64,000 nt of DNA from a bacterium (GTDB taxonomy: Bacteria > Hinthialibacterota > Hinthialibacteria > Hinthialibacterales > Hinthialibacteraceae). Each line of letters starts with the position of its first letter. Position 1 is the first letter of the stretch. Below the pieces are notes generated by a model. The model did no database searches, had not been told where the DNA came from, and saw nothing but the letters and a program-made list of their open reading frames with translations. Positions 25,036 through 34,166 of this stretch are shown piece after piece. Both the position numbers and the translations under genes were made by a program. The DNA lies in contig WGLV01000035.1 of NCBI GenBank assembly GCA_016125385.1, forward strand, positions 26,488 through 90,487, read 5' to 3'.

Positions 25036-26151
25036 ATGCCGTCTTCCTGTCTTCAATTTGAAATCTTCCATCAATCCGGCCGCGCCCGCGTGGGCCGCGT
25101 AACCACGCCCCACGGCGCGTTTGACACCCCCGCCTTCATGCCGGTCGGCACCAACGCCACCGTCAAGGCGATGACGCCTGAAGAGGTCGCCGAAACCGGC
25201 TCGCGGATTCTGCTCTGCAACGCCTACCATCTTTTCATGCGGCCCGGTCAGGACCTCGTCGCCCGTATGGGCGGCCTGCATGAATTCATGAACTGGCGGC
25301 GTCCCATCCTCACCGACAGCGGCGGCTTTCAGGTCTACAGCCTCGCCCCGCTGCGCAAGATCGATGAAGACGGCGTGACCTTTCGCTCTCACATCGACGG
25401 CGGCGAGTATCGCTTTACCCCCGAAAGCGTGATGAAGCTGGAAAACGATCTCGGCGCCGACATCATCATGTGTTTTGATGAATGCACGCCCTACCCGGTG
25501 ACGCGTGAATACGCCGAGCGTTCGGTTCAGATCACTTCCGGCTGGGCGCGGCGTTGCGTGGCGGCCCACGCGCGCGAAGATCAGGCCCTGTTCGGCATCG
25601 TGCAGGGCGGCGTGTTTCCCGATCTGCGCGAGCGCAGCGCCCTCGACCTGATCCCGCTCGATTTCCCCGGGTACGCCATCGGCGGCCTGATGATCGGTGA
25701 AGACAAAGACCTCACCTGGCGCATGGTCGATTCGTTGTCCGGTCTGCTCCCGCGTGAAAAGCCGCGCTACCTGATGGGCGTCGGAACCCCCGAAGATTTT
25801 CTCGACGCCGTCGCGCGCGGGGTCGATATGTTCGATTGCGTCATCCCGACCCGCATGGCGCGCACCAGCCACCTGCTCACCTGGGGCGGGCGCCTGACCC
25901 TCAAACAGGCGCAATACCGCGACGATGAGCGCCCCGTCGACGAAAACTGCCCGTGCTATTGTTGCCGCCACTACAGCCGCGCCTATCTGCGCCATCTCTT
26001 TCAGGCGGGCGAGATTCTCGCCTCCCGTCTCGCCAGTCAGCACAACATCACCTTCTATCAGCAGTTCATGGGCCGCTGCCGCGAAGAAATCCGCCAGGGA
26101 ACCTTCGATGCTTTCCATCGGCAATGGTTCGCCGATCACCCCAGGCCCTGA
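25036..26151 (+). CDS. tgt: tRNA-guanine transglycosylase
   Basis: 371 residues, the normal length. It exchanges guanine 34 of GUN-anticodon tRNAs for the queuosine precursor preQ1. Visible: TPHGAFDTPAFMPVGTNATV, LCNAYHLFMRPG, ILTDSGGFQVYSL (catalytic Asp), GIVQGGVFPDLRERSA, LMGVGTPEDFLDAVARGVDM followed by FDCVIPTRMAR (nucleophile Asp), and the zinc site ENCPCYCCRHYSRAYLRHLF. The ribosome site before the ATG is weak. It stands alone between repeat-rich DNA and the WD40 genes. Confidence 0.97.
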   Translation: MPSSCLQFEIFHQSGRARVGRVTTPHGAFDTPAFMPVGTNATVKAMTPEEVAETGSRILLCNAYHLFMRPGQDLVARMGGLHEFMNWRRPILTDSGGFQVYSLAPLRKIDEDGVTFRSHIDGGEYRFTPESVMKLENDLGADIIMCFDECTPYPVTREYAERSVQITSGWARRCVAAHAREDQALFGIVQGGVFPDLRERSALDLIPLDFPGYAIGGLMIGEDKDLTWRMVDSLSGLLPREKPRYLMGVGTPEDFLDAVARGVDMFDCVIPTRMARTSHLLTWGGRLTLKQAQYRDDERPVDENCPCYCCRHYSRAYLRHLFQAGEILASRLASQHNITFYQQFMGRCREEIRQGTFDAFHRQWFADHPRP

Positions 26152-26313
26152 TCGGCCGCCTGTTTTGGTTTCATCGCAAGCGGCGGCCCCATTCAGGATG
26201 AAATCGCTCCGCGACTGAAATAAAACTCCAAAAAAAAACACCGGACAAAATATTTATCCCACGATAGATTAACAGAGCAATCAATCACTTCCATAATGGG
26301 GGGAACCATCAGA

Positions 26314-27981
26314 ATGGCTACGCGCCGTGGTTTTGCATTGCGCCGACTCATTGTTGCAACCTTTGCTCTCACCCTCGCCTCTCTCGCCGCCTCCGCTGTC
26401 GAACCGGTTACGTTGGCTGATTTTCCAACCTACGTCCGGTCGTGCGTTTTCTCGCCGGATGGTGAAAAGGTGATCGCGAGTGATGACGCTGGGCTGATTC
26501 AAATTTGGGACTGGCGATCTGAAACGCTCATCCACCAATTTAAATCCAATGTGGCCGGTAACGATCTTAATTATCCTGGTTTTGCATATGGCGCCACTTT
26601 CACGCCCAATGGAGCCGAGATCGCATTTGTTTCACCAACAGCCGCTGTACCGCCATCGACTCATACTGGAAACGCGGTGCAATTCTGGGATGCGAATACT
26701 TATCAGTTCCTTCGCGAATTTGAACTGGGTTTTTTGAACACCAAAAAATTGAATTTTTCGCCGGACAGTACAAAACTGGTGACGGAAGGGGAAGTGGACG
26801 CGGGGGTCTATGATGTTCAGACAGGAACCCAGCTGAGCCGCTTGCAAACTTCAGATCAATCGGATGTTATCTTTGCGCGCTATTCTCCTTCTGGAGACGT
26901 GATTGTGACGGGGCAACATACCAGTATTTTTGTTTGGGATGCAAACACGTATCAACTGATTACTGAACTTCAGGAGCAGCGTGGAGATATTGATGACGCG
27001 GTTTTTTCCCCTTCCGGTGATCGATTGTATACGCTTGGGTATGATGGAATTATCGAATGGGATATGAAATCGTATTCCCGTCTGAAATTTTATCCGCTTG
27101 GCAACTCTGGCGGCGTGAATTTATTTCTGGACTCCAGGGGAAACCGGATTTGTGTATTTAAATACATAGGGGTGTTTCAATGGATTGAGCTGTCTACAGG
27201 AGAAATGGTTTTATATGAACATGATCCCATTCAGTGCGGCCAGAGGGCGTGGGCCGAACAAATCGTTGACATCCATCCAGACGGCGAGCATATTGTGACC
27301 GGCAGCGAGGACGGCCTTTTGCGGATTTGGGACTTCCGTGCGGGGCAACTGCCGCCAAATACTCCCTCCCAGACGGTCGATTTGATCGATTACAACACGT
27401 TCAGCGGCGAGGATGCCGCATCGAATGGCGTCGTGTTGTTCCCCGGCGGGTTCAGTGGATTCCCCTCGGGTACGATCGCCTTCGGTGAAATCGATCGGCC
27501 ACTGCCCAAACGCCAGCCGCCCGCCCCCAGCGACGGACGCGGCGTGAAGATCACCGTCGGCCCCGGCGAGGTGATGACCTTCGTCGACCGCCCCTTCACC
27601 GCGAACTCTCAAACCAGCGTCAGTTGCTTCGTCAAAGTCGGCCAGACTCCGTCGCAGGAAAAAGACCTCTCCATCTCCATCGGTGTGATTCCCGATGACG
27701 GTTCGAACAAACTGTCGATCGCGACCTATTCAGAACTTGCCTCCTACTTTACCGATTACCGGCTGATTACCTCCATCTGCGCGATGAATAAGGGCGTCTT
27801 CCGCCCGGTGGTGCAGGTTGCGAACGGTTCATCCAGCGAGACCCATACGGTGTATATCGATAACCTGTGGGTGCATGCCCTGCCCACCAACAGCCCGGTA
27901 TTTCGCTTCTCATTCGAGCAGACCAACTCGTTGCTCTCTCGCCGCTACCCCGACGATCCCTTCGCGATTCCAGCCGAATAA
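26314..27981 (+). CDS. Secreted WD40-repeat protein, copy 1
   Basis: 555 residues with a signal peptide (about 1-28, ending ASAVE). WD40 repeats cover about 30-350, with recurrent FSPDGEKVIASDDAG- and IWDW-type endings (for example VRSCVFSPDGEKV, IWDFRAGQ). A C-terminal domain of about 200 residues (from SNGVVLFPGGFSGFPSG to the end) has the pattern KRQPPAPSDGRGVKITVGPG and is shared almost word for word with the next gene. ATG 26314 has GGGGGA upstream. A strong terminator follows at 28015. Function unknown; a beta-propeller on the cell surface or in the periplasm is the reasonable reading. Confidence 0.85.
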   Translation: MATRRGFALRRLIVATFALTLASLAASAVEPVTLADFPTYVRSCVFSPDGEKVIASDDAGLIQIWDWRSETLIHQFKSNVAGNDLNYPGFAYGATFTPNGAEIAFVSPTAAVPPSTHTGNAVQFWDANTYQFLREFELGFLNTKKLNFSPDSTKLVTEGEVDAGVYDVQTGTQLSRLQTSDQSDVIFARYSPSGDVIVTGQHTSIFVWDANTYQLITELQEQRGDIDDAVFSPSGDRLYTLGYDGIIEWDMKSYSRLKFYPLGNSGGVNLFLDSRGNRICVFKYIGVFQWIELSTGEMVLYEHDPIQCGQRAWAEQIVDIHPDGEHIVTGSEDGLLRIWDFRAGQLPPNTPSQTVDLIDYNTFSGEDAASNGVVLFPGGFSGFPSGTIAFGEIDRPLPKRQPPAPSDGRGVKITVGPGEVMTFVDRPFTANSQTSVSCFVKVGQTPSQEKDLSISIGVIPDDGSNKLSIATYSELASYFTDYRLITSICAMNKGVFRPVVQVANGSSSETHTVYIDNLWVHALPTNSPVFRFSFEQTNSLLSRRYPDDPFAIPAE

Positions 27982-28014
27982 CCTTCGCGAAACAGGTTCA
28001 AAGCGTCACCACCC

Positions 28015-28043
28015 GGCCGGGAGCGCTCCTCCCGGCCTTTTTT
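28015..28043 (+). terminator. Intrinsic terminator after WD40 copy 1
   Basis: Stem arms GGCCGGGAG and CTCCCGGCC around a 5-base loop (CGCTC), then six T. It starts 34 bp after the stop. It is nearly identical to the terminator after the second WD40 gene, and so is the DNA beyond it (TACAGGCACGGGCGG). Confidence 0.9.
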
Positions 28044-28169
28044 GTTTACAGGCACGGGCGGAGCCAGAGTCAGAAATGACAAAATTTTACAAGTTTCCAG
28101 AGTCAAATACGGTCAGGCATGATATGGTATAAAAAGTCTGAAGTCTCGGATTCAAAAGGGGGAATCGGG

Positions 28170-29807
28170 ATGAAGATAACTGGATTATTTCAACGATTGA
28201 ACCGCTTGTTGATCGGGTCGAGTATTTTATCGTGCTGTATTCTCCTGTCTTATGCGGAAAATCCGCTGACCCTTGGCGAGTTTTCCGCCCAGGTGAACGC
28301 CTGTTCGTTTTCGCCGGATGGAACCAGAGTAATCGCCGCCTCCGAAAACGGCGAGGTCAAAATCTGGGATTGGGCTTCGAAAACGCTGCGGAACCAGTTC
28401 ACTCCCGAAGATGGCGCAAGCGTCATCAGCGCTTCTTATTCGCCCGATGGCTCTGAAATGATGACGGTGGTTACCATCCCGGGCATCTATGCTCCTGAGG
28501 CTCTGTTCTGGGATGCCTCTTCGCTTTCGCTGCTTCGCAGCTTTCCTCTTGCCTCCGCCATTGCCTCTTACTCGCCGGATGGGTCAAAAATCCTGTCGAA
28601 TGGCGATCAGGGCCTCGTGATCCACGACGCGCAAACCGGGGGCCATCTTGCCCGGTTAACGCCTCCCGAGCAACCGTATGTGAATTTCGCCACATATTCG
28701 CCGGACGGGGAAACGATCGCTTTACAGGCCAGAACCGGTATATCGCTGTGGGATGCGGAAACCCATACGCTACGCGCCGTCTTGCAGGGCCATCGCGATC
28801 CAGTGGCCGATCTGGCTTTCTCGCGATCGGGAGACCGGTTGTTTTCGCTCGATTCACGAGGCGTCATCATTTCGTGGAACGCCGTGACGGGTGCCCGTTT
28901 GTTGAATTTTCCCTCCCCGGTCCAATTGGCTCGTCGGCTGTTTTCGAATCCCGAGTCTGAAATTCTGTATGTGCTTAATGCCAACGGAGAAGTCGCGTCC
29001 TATGACGCCGTGACGGGAGAGCGCCGAAGCGGTTACATGGGCATTATCGATGGGCGGCCGTTCGATCAATCATACGCTGACATTCGGTTCGCGGGGCTTC
29101 ATCCAACTCAACCGTTGATAGCGGCGGGAGACGCCGATGGAGGCGTACGGATTATCGACGTCAGCCAGCAAAACGATAAATCTGCCCTGATATACAATCA
29201 GGCCACGGAGCTGATTGAAAGTAATGAGTTCAACGCCGGTGACGTCGAGTCGAACGGTCTGGTTCTCTATCCCGGCGGTTTCAGCGGAAAGCCTTCTGGG
29301 TCGATTGAATTTGGAGAGATTCCTCTGGCGAAACCCAAGCGTCAGCCGCCCGCGCCCAGCGATGGAAGCGGCGTCAAAATCACCGTCGGTCCCGGGCAGG
29401 TGATGACATTCCTCGCCAGCCCGTATGAGGCGCTCTCTCAAACCAGCGTAAGTTGTTTCGTCAAAGTCGAAGGCGGCCCTCCGGCGTCCAAAGATCTGGC
29501 GATTTCAATCGGAGTGGTACCGGATGGCTCTTCTGAAGACCTCTCTTTGACTACCTATTCCAAAACAAATGCTTATTTCTCCGACTACCGGTTGATTACG
29601 TCAATTTGCCCCTTTCCGCTGGGGATGTTCAGGCCGTTGATTCAAGCCGCCAACAACTCGGCGGCGGGTACGTACACGGTCTACATTGATAACTTGTGGG
29701 TTCATGAACTACCCAATAACAATCAGACCTTCCGCTTTGTATTCGAACAGTCAAACCGCTTGCTGCAAAGGCAATATCATGACGATCCGATCCCATCGGC
29801 GCAGTGA
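28170..29807 (+). CDS. Secreted WD40-repeat protein, copy 2
   Basis: 545 residues and a paralogue of the preceding gene: signal peptide (about 1-29), NACSFSPDGTRVIAASENGE and repeated YSPDG/WD units to about 350, then the same C-terminal module (SNGLVLYPGGFSGKPSGSIE, KRQPPAPSDGSGVKITVGPG, TVYIDNLWVHELP). The C-terminal module is much better conserved between copies than the propeller, suggesting the propeller surface diverges while the tail keeps a common role such as anchoring; this is inference. ATG 28170 follows GGGGGAATCGGG. A terminator follows the stop. Confidence 0.85.
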   Translation: MKITGLFQRLNRLLIGSSILSCCILLSYAENPLTLGEFSAQVNACSFSPDGTRVIAASENGEVKIWDWASKTLRNQFTPEDGASVISASYSPDGSEMMTVVTIPGIYAPEALFWDASSLSLLRSFPLASAIASYSPDGSKILSNGDQGLVIHDAQTGGHLARLTPPEQPYVNFATYSPDGETIALQARTGISLWDAETHTLRAVLQGHRDPVADLAFSRSGDRLFSLDSRGVIISWNAVTGARLLNFPSPVQLARRLFSNPESEILYVLNANGEVASYDAVTGERRSGYMGIIDGRPFDQSYADIRFAGLHPTQPLIAAGDADGGVRIIDVSQQNDKSALIYNQATELIESNEFNAGDVESNGLVLYPGGFSGKPSGSIEFGEIPLAKPKRQPPAPSDGSGVKITVGPGQVMTFLASPYEALSQTSVSCFVKVEGGPPASKDLAISIGVVPDGSSEDLSLTTYSKTNAYFSDYRLITSICPFPLGMFRPLIQAANNSAAGTYTVYIDNLWVHELPNNNQTFRFVFEQSNRLLQRQYHDDPIPSAQ

Positions 29808-29815
29808 ATCCACCC

Positions 29816-29844
29816 GGCCGGGAGCATTCCTCCCGGCCTTTTTT
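29816..29844 (+). terminator. Intrinsic terminator after WD40 copy 2
   Basis: Arms GGCCGGGAG and CTCCCGGCC with loop CATTC, then six T. Same stem as the terminator at 28015, with a changed loop. Confidence 0.9.
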
Positions 29845-29927
29845 GTATACAGGCACGGGCGGATACGCAAGGAAACTGGCAAAACGAAACAGTGAATTGA
29901 TAAAATCGAAAAATGCGGAGAGAAGAA

Positions 29928-30017
29928 CGGAGGGGGAGGGATTCGAACCCTCGAAACCCTTTTGGGGTTTACACGATTTCCAGTCGTGCTCCTTCGGCCA
30001 GACTCGGACACCCCTCC
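29928..30017 (-). tRNA. tRNA-Ser, anticodon GGA
   Basis: Read on the minus strand: 7-bp acceptor GGAGGGG/CCCCTCC, D-arm with CCGAGTCTGGCCGAAGG, anticodon stem CACGA/TCGTG around CTGGAAA (anticodon GGA, reading UCC and UCU), a long variable arm (ACCCC/GGGGT type), and T-arm with GGTTCGAATCC. Total 90 nt including the discriminator G. CCA is not encoded. No integrase or duplicated tRNA end is seen beside it. Confidence 0.96.
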
Positions 30018-30251
30018 CGATATTGGGCCGAATTGAACAAGTAGGCATTGTAGCGGCTCGCCCCCGCCAAGGCAATGCGCGCCGCCCGCTTCACGGCTCG
30101 AAAATACCTCCCGGTGATATCGAACGCGGAGTCGGCGGCAAATCTTTTTCTGCTGGACTAAACCACCCCCCGCGTATTACCGTCTTTTAGGGGTGAATGC
30201 GTTGACGTTGCCGAAAACCGGTATTTCCAACCTGGGGAAGGAGCGGGAGAG

Positions 30252-30845
30252 ATGGAGAGCGATTTCGAACTGATCCGGGGCGTCCGTCAGCGCGATCCCG
30301 GTGCGTTCGAGATTTTCGTCCGGCGTTATCAGCATCGCATCTATTTCACCGCATTGCGCATGCTGGGCGACCGCGACGAAGCGCTCGACGCCGCGCAGGA
30401 GGTCTTCCTCAAGCTGTGGCGTTTCGCCCCCCGGCTGCGGCCCGACGTCCATCTCGAACGCTGGGCGTATCGGGTGGCGGTCAACGCCTGTATCGATCGC
30501 CTGCGCAGTCTGCGCCGGGTCGATACCGTCAACGATTCCGATAACCTGATCCTGCTCAGCCGGGTCGATAAGGGTTCTACCCCGGCTGAACACGCCCAAC
30601 AAGCCGAAGAACTCAACGAGTTAAAGCGCGCGATGAACGATCTGACCGAAAAACAGCGCGCGGTGTTCGTCTTGCGCCACTTTCAGAATCTCAAACTGCA
30701 GGAGATCGCCGAAGTGATGAGCATGCCGCTGGGCACGGTCAAAGCCACCCTTCACCAGACGCTGAACAAACTGCGCGTGCTGCTGGAGGGAACCGTCATC
30801 CAGAACGATTCGCTGCGCCAGGCCGGCCCGGCGGGAGAGAGGTGA
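30252..30845 (+). CDS. ECF-type RNA polymerase sigma factor
   Basis: 197 residues. Region 2: FEIFVRRYQHRIYFTALRML, then GDRDEALDAAQEVFLKLWRF. Region 4: LTEKQRAVFVLRHFQNLKLQ followed by EIAEVMSMPLGTVKATLHQT. It directs RNA polymerase to a specific promoter set. The next gene encodes a zinc anti-sigma protein and starts within a few bases of this stop, the standard pairing. The pseudopilus genes follow on the same strand, so they may be its targets. ATG 30252 is preceded by GGAAGGAGCGGGAGAG. Confidence 0.95.
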   Translation: MESDFELIRGVRQRDPGAFEIFVRRYQHRIYFTALRMLGDRDEALDAAQEVFLKLWRFAPRLRPDVHLERWAYRVAVNACIDRLRSLRRVDTVNDSDNLILLSRVDKGSTPAEHAQQAEELNELKRAMNDLTEKQRAVFVLRHFQNLKLQEIAEVMSMPLGTVKATLHQTLNKLRVLLEGTVIQNDSLRQAGPAGER

Positions 30846-30850
30846 GTGCG

Positions 30851-31360
30851 ATGAAATTCACGTGTGATGAAATTCAATCCCGCTGGCCCGAGTACGTGTA
30901 CCGCGAACTCACTGAACACGAACAGGCCGAGTTCGTCCGCCATCTCGAGCGCTGCCCCGCCTGCCGCGCCGAAGAAGCGAAATGGCGCGGCCTGCTCGCC
31001 CGGTTTGACGGCCTCGCCGCCGCCGATGACAGCGCCGAAGCCCCCGCCGAACTGGTGTTTCGCGTCAAGCGCCAGATTCGCCTGTATGAAGACTGGACGC
31101 GCCAGAACTGGGCCGCGATCCGCAACTGGGCGGCCAGCGTGGCCGCCTCGTGCCTGATCGTCTTCTTCGCCGCCTGGGCGCTGGTCGACCGGCTTCAACC
31201 CCTGGCGGGGCGCGCTCTGCCCGGCGCCGCGCATGAATCGCCTCTCTATCGTGGAATCTACCCGGGCGGCGTTATGCCCGGTGGAGTGTTAAGCCTCGAC
31301 GCCGCGCCCCGCGCCGGCGACCGCTCGATCGGCTCGGCGACGGCCCGGCCTTCGTCCTGA
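30851..31360 (+). CDS. Zinc-binding anti-sigma factor, single-pass membrane protein
   Basis: 169 residues. N-terminal zf-HC2 anti-sigma domain with the His-x3-Cys-x2-Cys motif in FVRHLERCPACRAEE, one TM segment near 97-117 (SVAASCLIVFFAAWALV), and a periplasmic tail rich in Gly and Pro. It should hold the upstream ECF sigma factor at the membrane until released. ATG 30851 has GGGAGAGG upstream; a GTG at 30842 that overlaps the sigma stop is the alternative. Confidence 0.85.
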   Translation: MKFTCDEIQSRWPEYVYRELTEHEQAEFVRHLERCPACRAEEAKWRGLLARFDGLAAADDSAEAPAELVFRVKRQIRLYEDWTRQNWAAIRNWAASVAASCLIVFFAAWALVDRLQPLAGRALPGAAHESPLYRGIYPGGVMPGGVLSLDAAPRAGDRSIGSATARPSS

Positions 31361-31431
31361 CCGGCTGACGTGTTCTGAAATCGTACGTATCCACTAATCG
31401 TTTGTGAGAGAAAATGGAAAGGAAAGGGACC

Positions 31432-31995
31432 ATGAAGCACAAAGTGCGCAATCGTGGATTTACGCTCATAGAATTAATGACCGTCATGGTGATCATCAGC
31501 CTGCTGGCCTCGATCGCCGTGCCCAACTTTCTCAACGCGACGCTCCGCGCCCGCACGGCCCGCGCCATCTGCGATCAGGAACTGGTGATGTGGGCGCTGG
31601 AGACCTATCGTCTCGACGCCGAGGCCTACCCCGTCAACCGGGTGGCGGGGCGGTTTTCGCCTCCCGACCTGACGCCGCTGACCATCCCCATCCCGTACAT
31701 GATGGCGTTGCCCCCCGACGCCTACATCGCGCCGTACAAACTGACCGAAAAAAAGATCAAAGAAGAACGCTCCGGCTACATCGGCTACACCTACGTCAAC
31801 TTTCTTCAGCAGTACAACGGCGAACGGCTCCCGCTTTCCCGCTTCGGCGGCAACGGAACCGCCAACTACGCCGTCATCAGCGTGGGGCCGCTGGTGGTTG
31901 AAGACGTCAGCTTCGATGAGGCGAGCGGCTTCACCAGCTACAACCCCTCGAACGGAGTCGTGTCGTACGGAAACATCGTGACCTTTGGTCCATAA
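31432..31995 (+). CDS. Major pseudopilin, GspG-like
   Basis: 187 residues. Type III signal: basic leader MKHKVRNRG, cleavage after Gly, then FTLIELMTVMVIISLLASIA with Glu5 intact, followed by VPNFLNATLRARTARAICDQ, which is GspG-like (the helix continuing into the globular part). The C-terminal region has ANYAVISVGP. It would be processed and N-methylated by a prepilin peptidase and assembled into a periplasmic pseudopilus. ATG 31432 follows GGAAAGGGACC. First structural gene after the sigma/anti-sigma pair. Confidence 0.9.
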   Translation: MKHKVRNRGFTLIELMTVMVIISLLASIAVPNFLNATLRARTARAICDQELVMWALETYRLDAEAYPVNRVAGRFSPPDLTPLTIPIPYMMALPPDAYIAPYKLTEKKIKEERSGYIGYTYVNFLQQYNGERLPLSRFGGNGTANYAVISVGPLVVEDVSFDEASGFTSYNPSNGVVSYGNIVTFGP

Positions 31996-32008
31996 GGAGG
32001 CGATCGTC

Positions 32009-33073
32009 ATGGCCGCATTGAAATGGGACAACCTGCTGTTATTCGTCGAACAACTCGCCGCCGCGGCGAAACTCAACCTGCCGCTCGACAAGGCGATCGA
32101 AACCTTGAGTCACGACGCGGGCGACGACGCCTGGCGCGGCGCGCAGAAAAACGTCGCCGAACTGGTGCGGTTGGGTTCGCCGCTGTCTGAAGCGATGGGC
32201 AATTACCCCGGCTACTTTCCAACTCCGCTGCGCCGCATGGTTCGCGTCGCCGAAGAGGGCCAGGCCATGCCGCTCATGCTCGACAAGGCCAGCCGCTATC
32301 TCCAGTTCGCCGGCGAAATCAAAAACCGCCTGCAGAAGTGCATGATCTACCCGCTCATCATCTGGCTGATTCTGATGATCGACATGGGCGTGCTGATCTT
32401 TATCGTCGGCCCGAAGTACATGGATATCTATGACGGGCTTGATATGACGCCTCCTCCCCTCACCACCGGGCTGGTTCAGTACGGCCCGATGGTGGTGGTG
32501 TTTCTGATCGGCCTGGCGTTTTACCTGGCGTGGCTGGCGGTGGGCTTTCTCGGCGGGCTGGCTGAAAACCGAACCGGTCTCAACCGCTGGGCCGAGCGCG
32601 TCATGATCTACCTGCCCTTCTTCGGCGCCATCCAGCGCCACGCCAAAGCCGCCGAGGTGTGCGAGATTCTCTCGGCGCTTTCGGCGGGAGGCCGTTCCGC
32701 CCGCGAGGCGGTCACGCTGGCCAAACAGGCGGTCGAAAGCCCCGTGCTTGAACAGGCGTTCGACGAGGTCGACGCCGCTCTGCTCTCTGGCGATGATTTC
32801 CAGCCGAAATCCGGCGAGACGCTGGTGCCGCGCGCCACCCTCTGGATGCTCTCCGAAACCGGCGCCGGCGAAGGCCTCTCCGAGACGCTCGACCGGCTGG
32901 CGCGTCATCACCACCGCCAGATGGATCTCATGGCCAACCTGGCGCGCGAGACGCTTGAGCCCCTGTTGCTCATGCTGGTGGCGGTGATGGTGGCGTTTAC
33001 CCTGCTGGCGTTTTACACGCCTATCATCAGCAACTTCCTGCCGCTGTTCTCGGTCACTCAGATCATCCGATGA
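32009..33073 (+). CDS. Type II secretion/type IV pilus platform protein, GspF/PilC-like
   Basis: 354 residues with the duplicated T2SSF domain: first copy at about 5-105 (FVEQLAAAAKLNLPLDKAIE, LSEAMGNYPGYFP, RRMVRVAEEGQAM), TM near 118-140, TM pair at about 165-190, second copy at about 205-310 (CEILSALSAGGRSAREAVTL, MLSETGAGEGLSETLDRLA), final TM near 320-345. This inner-membrane protein couples the assembly ATPase to pilin polymerisation; no ATPase gene lies in this cluster. AAGGAGG precedes ATG 32009. Confidence 0.93.
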   Translation: MAALKWDNLLLFVEQLAAAAKLNLPLDKAIETLSHDAGDDAWRGAQKNVAELVRLGSPLSEAMGNYPGYFPTPLRRMVRVAEEGQAMPLMLDKASRYLQFAGEIKNRLQKCMIYPLIIWLILMIDMGVLIFIVGPKYMDIYDGLDMTPPPLTTGLVQYGPMVVVFLIGLAFYLAWLAVGFLGGLAENRTGLNRWAERVMIYLPFFGAIQRHAKAAEVCEILSALSAGGRSAREAVTLAKQAVESPVLEQAFDEVDAALLSGDDFQPKSGETLVPRATLWMLSETGAGEGLSETLDRLARHHHRQMDLMANLARETLEPLLLMLVAVMVAFTLLAFYTPIISNFLPLFSVTQIIR

Positions 33074-33110
33074 ATGGGGCCTCCAGCAGGATGAAAATGG
33101 AGCAGGCGTG

Positions 33111-34166
33111 ATGAATACAAACAGAAAACCATGGATCAAATTCAGGCCTCAGGGCTGGGATGAATGGCTGCCGTCGCTCTGGCGCATGACGTTCGGGTTG
33201 TGGTTCGGCTGGGTCATGGTGGTGGTGCTCTACGTTCTATTCACCATGTATACCGAGCATAACCGCGTTCCAACCATCAGCCCCTGGGTCTGGCTCAGCG
33301 TGAATATTTTCTGCCTGGTCGCGGTGTACCTGCTGATCAGCGTTGTTTTTAACGAAAACTGGAAGAACGCCCTGGTTACGCTGGCGCTGTTTTCCACTGT
33401 GGTGTTGGGCGCGGCGCTGAACGTGGCGGCCAAGCCGGAGGCGTGTCTGCTGGCGGCGATCATCTTTGTGGCGACGGTCGTGATTGTAGTGACGCTGAAC
33501 AAACTGCCCGAATTCGCCGCCATCGCGTTCTGCATTGTGCTGTTCGTCAGCATTGTTCATAACATATTCCGCATGAACAGCCAATATAGTTTTCTTTCGA
33601 TGTATGGCATGAGACGCGAAACGACCTTAATGCAGGGCATGATCGAATTCGTATTTAATCCGTTTTTCATGATGTTTCTGTTCATCCTCACCGTCGCATG
33701 CGGATATTTCCCGCGCTATGTGAACTGGCGGCGCATGCTGCTCCCCAATTGGAACGTCGTCATCAAAAAACACGCCGGTGGAAAACAGGGCGGCTTTACC
33801 CTGATCGAGCTGCTCATCTGCATCGCCATTCTGGGGATCATCTTCGGTCAGTCCGCCACCATCGTGACCACCACCATCGCGGCGCAGCGTGAGTCGGTCA
33901 TGCGCGGGCGAATCCATTCCGCGCTCGATTCCGAGATGACCGCGCTGATGGCGAAGCCGCCCGCGCTGGCGGCGGGCGTACAGCAACCGTTGCCTATCCC
34001 TCTCGATGAGTTCGGCCTGACTCGATCCAGCGAAGGCTGGTGCGTCGCCGAAGCGTCTGACCAGGAGGGCCTTGCGCGCCTCGAAGTTCACCTGCGATAT
34101 CAAAGCGACGCGGGCGAAAAGCAGTATCGCCTGATCGCCCTGCGCCGCGTGGAGGCGAAGCCATGA
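33111..34166 (+). CDS. Six-TM membrane domain fused in frame to an internal pseudopilin
   Basis: 351 residues in one uninterrupted frame. Residues about 27-200 hold six hydrophobic segments with short loops. A basic cytoplasmic stretch follows (NWRRMLLPNWNVVIKKHAGG), then KQGGFTLIELLICIAILGII, a complete prepilin signal with Gly-Phe cleavage site (codon for Phe at 33795) and Glu5, then a pseudopilin-like body of about 105 residues. With six TMs and a cytoplasmic N-terminus, the cleavage site falls on the cytoplasmic side, where prepilin peptidase acts, so the arrangement is topologically consistent. An internal ATG at 33735 could also start a normal pseudopilin. Confidence 0.85.
   Translation: MNTNRKPWIKFRPQGWDEWLPSLWRMTFGLWFGWVMVVVLYVLFTMYTEHNRVPTISPWVWLSVNIFCLVAVYLLISVVFNENWKNALVTLALFSTVVLGAALNVAAKPEACLLAAIIFVATVVIVVTLNKLPEFAAIAFCIVLFVSIVHNIFRMNSQYSFLSMYGMRRETTLMQGMIEFVFNPFFMMFLFILTVACGYFPRYVNWRRMLLPNWNVVIKKHAGGKQGGFTLIELLICIAILGIIFGQSATIVTTTIAAQRESVMRGRIHSALDSEMTALMAKPPALAAGVQQPLPIPLDEFGLTRSSEGWCVAEASDQEGLARLEVHLRYQSDAGEKQYRLIALRRVEAKP

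Noticed and set aside
25012..26241. 409-residue minus-strand ORF opposite tgt
   Set aside because: Antisense of a conserved tgt gene whose zinc and catalytic motifs are intact.
29928..30017. Genomic island attachment site at tRNA-Ser
   Set aside because: No integrase gene and no duplicated tRNA 3' end were seen on either side.
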